Positions 5,391 through 9,218 of a stretch of 9,218 nucleotides of DNA are shown one piece after another. The stretch is from assembly GCA_003641695.1 (NCBI GenBank), contig QNBL01000083.1, positions 1-9,218 of the forward strand, written 5' to 3'. A program made the translations under genes and the position numbers. Numbering within the stretch: position 1 is the first letter of the stretch; every line of letters starts with the position of its first letter. Under the pieces are notes generated by a model that saw nothing but the letters and a program-made list of their open reading frames with translations, was not told where the DNA came from and searched no databases. Source of the DNA: Spirochaetota bacterium. GTDB lineage: Bacteria > Spirochaetota > Spirochaetia > B11-G9.

Positions 5391-7142
5391 ATGAGTCTCG
5401 TTGAATTAAAGATAAACGGAGAAGTTGTAAAGGTAGAAAAAGGTACTACCATACTTAATGCTGCAAAGGAAATTAATGTAAACATTCCAACTCTATGTCA
5501 TCATGCTGATCTTGAACCCTGGGCTGCATGTGGTATGTGTATAGTGAAACTGGAGAATAGTTCAAAAACTGTCCGTGCGTGTGCAACTCCTGTAGAAGAG
5601 GGAATGAGTATAATAACACATGATCCTGAACTCCATGGAGTCAGAAAAACGGTTTTGGAACTTATCCTGTCCACTCACCCAAATGAATGTTTGACATGCG
5701 GAAGGAATCAGCACTGTGAGCTTCAGACTATTGCGTGTGAGTTCGGAGTTCGGGAACAGCCCTATGAAAAGCGGTTAAGAGATCTTCCTATAGACAAATC
5801 AACTCCATCCATAGTATTGGAACCGGAAAAATGTATCAGCTGCGGCAGGTGTGTTCTTGTATGTCAGGGATTACAGAATGTCTGGGCATTGGAATTCCTC
5901 TTCCGAGGAGAAAATACAAGAATTGCTCCTGCAGGAGATGATGTCCTGAATGATAGTCCCTGTATAAAATGCGGACAGTGTTCTGCTCATTGTCCAGTTG
6001 GAGCAATTTATGAAAAAGATGAAACCAGGAAACTGCTTGACGCCATTCAGGATAAGAATCTCCATGTAACTGTTCAGGTGGCACCATCAGTAAGGGTTGC
6101 CATAGGCGAAGCTTTTGGGCTTGAACCCGGAACAGTGGTAACCGGAAAGCTGTATGCGGCATTAAGACGCTTGGGTATTGATGCAGTTTTTGATACGAAC
6201 TTTGGTGCTGACCTGACAATTATGGAAGAGGGAACAGAGTTTGTACAGCGGTTAACAGAGGGCGCAGGTGTTTTGCCACAGATAACAAGCTGCTGTCCGG
6301 CGTGGACAGATTATATGGAAAAGTATTATCCGGATATGATTCCAAACTTTTCGACAGCAAAATCTCCCATGATGATGCAGGGAGCAATGACAAAGACGTA
6401 CTATGCCGAAAAGATGGGTTTTGAGGCCAGACAGATTTATTCTGCTGCCATTATGCCTTGTACTGCAAAAAAATATGAAATAACCAGGGATGAGAATATG
6501 TATTCATCCGGTGTTCAGGACGTTGATGTTGTGTTAACAACCCGTGAACTGGCCAGGCTGATAAAGTCTTCGGGGATTGATTTTCTAAATCTGCCCGATG
6601 AACCTGCAGATAGTCCGATAGGAGCTTACTCAGGGGCCGGAACCATTTTTGGTAATACAGGCGGTGTAATGGAAGCTGCTTTAAGGACTGCATATAACCT
6701 GGTAACCGGAACGGAACTAAAGGATGTTGAAATTCATCAGGTCCGTGGGCTGGACGGAATAAAGGAAGGCGTTATTGATATAGATGGTACAAAGGTAAAA
6801 GTTGCTGTAGCCCACGGTATGGCTAATGTAGGTGCTGTTTTGGACAAGGTGCGGATGGCCGCTGAAAAGGGAGAGGATCCTCCTTATCATTTTATTGAGG
6901 TTATGGCATGCCGCGGTGGTTGTATTGCAGGAGGCGGGCAGCCGTATTTTACCACCGATGAGGTCAGACAGAAACGGATGGAGGGTATCTATAAGGATGA
7001 TAAGATGTCTGAGGTGAGGTGTTCATACCAGAATCCTGAGATACAGATTCTGTATAAGGATTTTCTAGGCAGTCCGATGAGTAGTAAATCCCACAAACTG
7101 CTGCATACAACCTATACACCGCGACCGCTTCACCGGTTGTAA
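5391..7142 (+). CDS. hndD: [FeFe]-hydrogenase catalytic subunit, group A3 type
   Basis: A 583-residue catalytic subunit that interconverts H2 with protons and electrons in the cytoplasm. Domains in order: a plant-ferredoxin-like [2Fe-2S] (C36, C47, C50, C64); a His-ligated [4Fe-4S] (H96, C100, C103, C109); a double [4Fe-4S] (C148, C151, C154, C158 and C191, C194, C197, C201); then the H-cluster domain with L1 TSCCPAW (C301 for proton transfer, C302 as ligand), L2 MPCTAKKYE (C357) and L3 EVMACRGGCIAGGGQP (C507, C511). The protein ends with SHKLLHTTY, a usual hydrogenase tail. There is no Tat signal, so it stays in the cytoplasm. Context with hndABC marks an NAD(P)/ferredoxin-coupled enzyme. 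The start uses AGGGGA at 5377-5382, somewhat weaker than upstream sites. The maturases HydE, HydF and HydG are not in the window. Its last 13 bases overlap the convergent ABC ATPase gene. Confidence 0.97.
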   Translation: MSLVELKINGEVVKVEKGTTILNAAKEINVNIPTLCHHADLEPWAACGMCIVKLENSSKTVRACATPVEEGMSIITHDPELHGVRKTVLELILSTHPNECLTCGRNQHCELQTIACEFGVREQPYEKRLRDLPIDKSTPSIVLEPEKCISCGRCVLVCQGLQNVWALEFLFRGENTRIAPAGDDVLNDSPCIKCGQCSAHCPVGAIYEKDETRKLLDAIQDKNLHVTVQVAPSVRVAIGEAFGLEPGTVVTGKLYAALRRLGIDAVFDTNFGADLTIMEEGTEFVQRLTEGAGVLPQITSCCPAWTDYMEKYYPDMIPNFSTAKSPMMMQGAMTKTYYAEKMGFEARQIYSAAIMPCTAKKYEITRDENMYSSGVQDVDVVLTTRELARLIKSSGIDFLNLPDEPADSPIGAYSGAGTIFGNTGGVMEAALRTAYNLVTGTELKDVEIHQVRGLDGIKEGVIDIDGTKVKVAVAHGMANVGAVLDKVRMAAEKGEDPPYHFIEVMACRGGCIAGGGQPYFTTDEVRQKRMEGIYKDDKMSEVRCSYQNPEIQILYKDFLGSPMSSKSHKLLHTTYTPRPLHRL

Positions 7143-7846
7143 AAATAAGATTGATAGAGTTCGCTTTCCAGGGTAAGCAGTTCACTGCTTCCTGGGAAGC
7201 GGCTTTTCTCACGAAGGGGGTTGGGGAATGTTTCTCTGATCCCATCGGGAGCATTTCCCATGACTATTATCCTGTTGCCGAGAAGAAGAGCTTCAGAAAT
7301 GTTGTGGGTAACGAAGATTGTTGTGCGGTGATCTTTGTTCCAGAGATTCCTGAAAACTTCAATTAAAGAATATTTCAAATCAAGATCAAGTGCCTGAAAA
7401 GGTTCATCCATCAAAAGTATGTCAGAAGGAAATGCAAATGCCCGTACGATAGAGGTCCGTTGTTTCATTCCCCCTGAGAGCTCATTCGGATAAAAATTTT
7501 TAAAATCACCCATTTTAACCAAAGAAAGGTAATGATTAATAATTTTTTCCCGTTCTGTTTTGTTAAAAACATGTTTAAGGACGAAGTTTATATTTTCCCC
7601 GACAGTCTTCCAGGGGAGGAGTCTTGGTTCCTGAAAGATATAGCTGATTCTTTTATCATCTTTTATTTTTACTTGACCGGTATCCGGTTGAATACTCCCT
7701 GAAACAAGATTAAGAAGAGATGTCTTTCCGCATCCTGAAGGGCCGAGTACAGCGGTTACAGTATCGGTTTCGAAATGAACTGAAAGAGACTTAAAAATTA
7801 AAAGTTTTCCGTATAATAAATCTATATTTTTCAGGAAGATGTCCGT
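7130..7846 (-). CDS. ABC transporter ATP-binding protein, NitT/TauT/SsuB type
   Basis: ATPase of an importer; it hydrolyses ATP at the inner membrane face to drive the permease encoded upstream. Numbered from the proposed start: Walker A GPSGCGKTS (35-43), Q-loop Q72 in IFQEPRLLPW, signature LSGGMKQR (123-130), Walker B ILLMDEP (143-149), D-loop ALD, H-loop H181 (VTHNISEA). The PRLLPW Q-loop is typical of nitrate/taurine/sulfonate importers. I place the start at an ACG (7846-7844), five bases after AAGGAGG, giving 238 residues beginning at DIFLKNIDLLYG, where the family fold begins. The only canonical start in frame is ATG at 7933, which adds 29 residues that are an out-of-frame reading of the permease end and has no Shine-Dalgarno. 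The ancestral ATG may have mutated to ACG, or there may be a sequence error. It overlaps the permease by 16 bases and hndD by 13. Confidence 0.9.
   Translation of the reverse strand, partial: TDIFLKNIDLLYGKLLIFKSLSVHFETDTVTAVLGPSGCGKTSLLNLVSGSIQPDTGQVKIKDDKRISYIFQEPRLLPWKTVGENINFVLKHVFNKTEREKIINHYLSLVKMGDFKNFYPNELSGGMKQRTSIVRAFAFPSDILLMDEPFQALDLDLKYSLIEVFRNLWNKDHRTTIFVTHNISEALLLGNRIIVMGNAPDGIRETFPNPLREKSRFPGSSELLTLESELYQSYFYNR
7163..7207 (+). terminator. Candidate terminator of the hnd operon, inside the convergent gene
   Basis: The left arm (7163-7180) and right arm (7185-7200) pair along 16 positions with one G-T wobble and a 2-base bulge (GT at 7173-7174), around the loop TTCA. The inner stem is AAGCAG/CTGCTT and the outer stem GCTTTCCAGG/CCTGGGAAGC. 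GGCTTTTCTC follows, a short U-tract. It begins 21 bases after the hndD stop and lies within the coding sequence for the ATPase C-terminus. The hairpin is strong but the U-tract is weak. Confidence 0.5.
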
Positions 7847-8601
7847 AATGTCCTCCTTCGTTTTGCCAGAAAGAGTAATCCCGAAAAAAGCCCTTGCGAT
7901 AAAGCACTCAACAAAATAGCTATCAATGTCCATGCAAAAACTTTCCCTGTTTCAAGGTTGAGCTGGGAAAGCTGCATCTGTGATCCTATGCCGTTCCTCG
8001 GGAGACTGAGAATTTCTCCGGCAACAATAACCTTCCAGGTAAGTCCTATAGCTGTCCGTGCTCCGGAAATGATATAGGGCAGCATTGAAGGGATTGAAAC
8101 AGAAACCAGAACATCCAGGGGGGGGATCTGGTACAGGGCAGCCATTTCAATAAGATGTTTGTCTGTTTCTCTGATGCCGGCGGCACAGTTTTCAATAATG
8201 ATAGGAAACGTAATCAGAAAAGCAGCAAAAACCGGAACAGTACCAGTATGGAACCAAACAATTGCTATAAGAATAATCGACATAACAGGAGTTGTTTTTA
8301 TTACTGCCAGGAGAGGCCGGAAAGAAGCATTAACTACAGCATATTTACCTGCAGCGATACCTGCAGCAAGTCCAGTAGACATGACAAGAAGAAAACTCCA
8401 TAGCCCACGGGAAAAAGTAGCTTTGAGATCGGCAATAAAAACACGGCTTGCCACAATCGTATAAACCTCTGCCAGAACTTTTCCGGGGGGTGGAAGAATA
8501 ATTTCTGCATCTATCCAGTTTGACCCCAATTGCCACAGCAGCAGTAAAATTACTGCTGCTGTGAAAGATAGTATACTATTCTTCCAGATAGAAGCTTTCA
8601 T
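7831..8601 (-). CDS. ABC transporter permease, NitT/TauT/SsuC type
   Basis: A 256-residue integral membrane protein of the binding-protein-dependent importer family. About six hydrophobic segments are visible, roughly at 10-28, 68-90, 98-116, 121-140, 176-197 and 223-246. The cytoplasmic EAA loop that docks onto the ATPase lies at 152-175 (EMAALYQIPPLDVL, then SIPSMLPYI); the usual glycine of EAA-x3-G is not obvious there. I chose ATG at 8601 because GGTGGAG lies nine bases upstream; a GTG at 8616 would add five residues without a Shine-Dalgarno. The gene overlaps the end of the binding-protein gene by 26 bases and the ATPase by 16, so the three genes form one tightly coupled operon. The substrate cannot be inferred. 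A perfect inverted repeat sits in its first membrane segment. Confidence 0.92.
   Translation of the reverse strand: MKASIWKNSILSFTAAVILLLLWQLGSNWIDAEIILPPPGKVLAEVYTIVASRVFIADLKATFSRGLWSFLLVMSTGLAAGIAAGKYAVVNASFRPLLAVIKTTPVMSIILIAIVWFHTGTVPVFAAFLITFPIIIENCAAGIRETDKHLIEMAALYQIPPLDVLVSVSIPSMLPYIISGARTAIGLTWKVIVAGEILSLPRNGIGSQMQLSQLNLETGKVFAWTLIAILLSALSQGLFSGLLFLAKRRRTLRTSS
7852..7858 (-). promoter_or_regulatory. Shine-Dalgarno site without a canonical start codon
   Basis: AAGGAGG on the minus strand is a near-perfect ribosome binding site within the last codons of the permease. Five bases downstream, at ideal spacing, stands ACG instead of ATG; ATT at 7849-7847 is too close. The site is why I place the ATPase start at 7846 and not at the ATG at 7933. 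Confidence 0.6.
8534..8563. repeat. Perfect inverted repeat (14-bp arms, 2-base centre) in the permease gene
   Basis: CACAGCAGCAGTAA (8534-8547) is followed by AA and then its exact reverse complement TTACTGCTGCTGTG (8550-8563). It encodes T-A-A-V-I-L-L-L-L-W of the first membrane segment and starts about 36 bases into the permease reading frame. As RNA it would make a long stable hairpin between the start codon and the body of the gene. No T-run follows on either strand, so it is not an ordinary intrinsic terminator. Confidence 0.9.
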
Positions 8602-9218
8602 TCGGTAAGACTCCACCCACTGATACAGGATTTGCTTTAAGCATAACTGTCAGAAACTCTTCAATCAAGGGTTGTGCCTCATGAGCAGGAATATATTCAA
8701 GATTACAGTTAGGGATTGCGGCCTTAGCTACGGAAGCGGAAAGTACACCGTATTTCTCAATGAGCACTGAAGCTTCTTTCGGGTTTTTGTTGACCCAGTC
8801 AATTGAATCTCTGTATGCCTCGAGAAATACCTTTACAGCATGAGGGTTTGATTTTACAAGATCCGGATTTATAACAACAACCGTTACCGGAAATGTTTTT
8901 TCCGAGTTGTTTACTTTTTTCCACTCATCCTGGAAGTCAAGAACCGCTTTCACATCAGGAGCTTTCATTTTTACCAGGCTGACAAATGGTTCAGGGAGTA
9001 CTGCACTGCGCACCTTCCCTCCTATGATCAGTTGAGCCAACTGGGAAGCACTTGTTACTGAATAGATCACCTCTGTCTCTGTAGAAAGAGAAATACCGTT
9101 CTTACCGGCCAGGTAGGATAAGAGATACTCAGGTGTTGCACCTTTGCCGACACTGTATATTGTTTTACCTTTGAGATCGCTCCAGGAAGAGATACTATCC
9201 CGGGAAAGAAGTGAGAAA
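8576..9218 (-). CDS. ABC transporter substrate-binding protein, SsuA/NMT1-like (partial, N-terminus off the right edge)
   Basis: The frame is open from the window edge to a TAG at 8578-8576, giving 213 residues of a periplasmic or lipid-anchored binding protein. It delivers the substrate to the permease encoded just downstream. The visible part begins within the first lobe: SDLKGKTIYSVGKGATPEYL is the family's typical DLKGK-x-I...GKGATPE stretch. The crossover segment SASQLAQLIIGGKVRSAVLP, EPFVSLVKM and the helix FLEAYRDSIDWVNKNPKEA follow, all usual for NitT/TauT/SsuA-type proteins. The signal peptide and any lipobox lie outside the window. An internal GTG at 9070 is in frame but in mid-domain, so it is not the start. 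This family spans sulfonates, nitrate, thiamine precursors and riboflavin-like compounds, so the ligand stays open. Confidence 0.9.
   Translation of the reverse strand, partial: FSLLSRDSISSWSDLKGKTIYSVGKGATPEYLLSYLAGKNGISLSTETEVIYSVTSASQLAQLIIGGKVRSAVLPEPFVSLVKMKAPDVKAVLDFQDEWKKVNNSEKTFPVTVVVINPDLVKSNPHAVKVFLEAYRDSIDWVNKNPKEASVLIEKYGVLSASVAKAAIPNCNLEYIPAHEAQPLIEEFLTVMLKANPVSVGGVLPNESFYLEE

Noticed and set aside
5836..6219. Long open frames antisense to hndD and hndC
   Set aside because: They are mirror frames of strongly conserved coding sequence, rich in Gln, Leu and His, without ribosome sites or family resemblance.
8576..9070. GTG at 9070 as a start for the substrate-binding protein
   Set aside because: The frame continues upstream with family-typical sequence (LKGKTIYSVGKGATPE) to the window edge, so the gene is simply cut by the window.

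Overview
The window looks like chromosomal DNA of a strictly anaerobic, fermentative bacterium. The centre is a complete four-gene operon for a cytoplasmic, NAD(P)- and ferredoxin-linked [FeFe]-hydrogenase (hndABCD, group A3 type). An oxygen- or NO-reducing flavodiiron protein lies just upstream. Base composition is moderate to low GC, spacing is tight and Shine-Dalgarno sites are good, which fits Firmicutes or Spirochaetes. I cannot decide between them from sequence alone.

Layout. 1-103: the last 33 codons of an unrecognised plus-strand gene. 169-610 (minus): a HicB antitoxin / HicA toxin pair. 682-882 (minus): the C-terminal half of a GxxExxY-family protein, probably a decayed remnant. 1036-2355 (plus): a single-gene transcription unit for a minimal A-type flavodiiron protein, with its own promoter and a strong intrinsic terminator. 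2356-2675: an AT-rich spacer ending in a near-consensus promoter flanked by a TAGCGTAA direct repeat. 2676-7142 (plus): hndA, hndB, hndC and hndD. 7130-9218 (minus): three genes of a NitT/TauT/SsuABC-type ABC importer, transcribed towards the hydrogenase operon in the order binding protein (cut by the window edge), permease, ATPase. Its ATPase overlaps the end of hndD tail-to-tail by 13 bp.

How the genes work together. HndA, HndB and HndC carry electrons from NAD(P)H and ferredoxin through a flavin and a chain of iron-sulfur clusters to the H-cluster in HndD. There protons are reduced to H2, or the reaction runs in reverse. The flavodiiron protein could protect this oxygen-sensitive enzyme by reducing O2 to water, but it has separate transcription signals and clearly different codon preferences, so the link is one of neighbourhood. 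The ABC importer is a separate unit of unknown substrate. The left 1 kb (toxin-antitoxin pair, remnant gene, truncated gene at the edge) looks like an accessory patch.

No whole new system is evident. The best leads are the repeated motif around the hnd promoter, the ABC ATPase that lacks a canonical start codon where one is expected, a perfect 14-bp-arm inverted repeat in the permease gene, and the compositional contrast between the flavodiiron gene and the hydrogenase operon.
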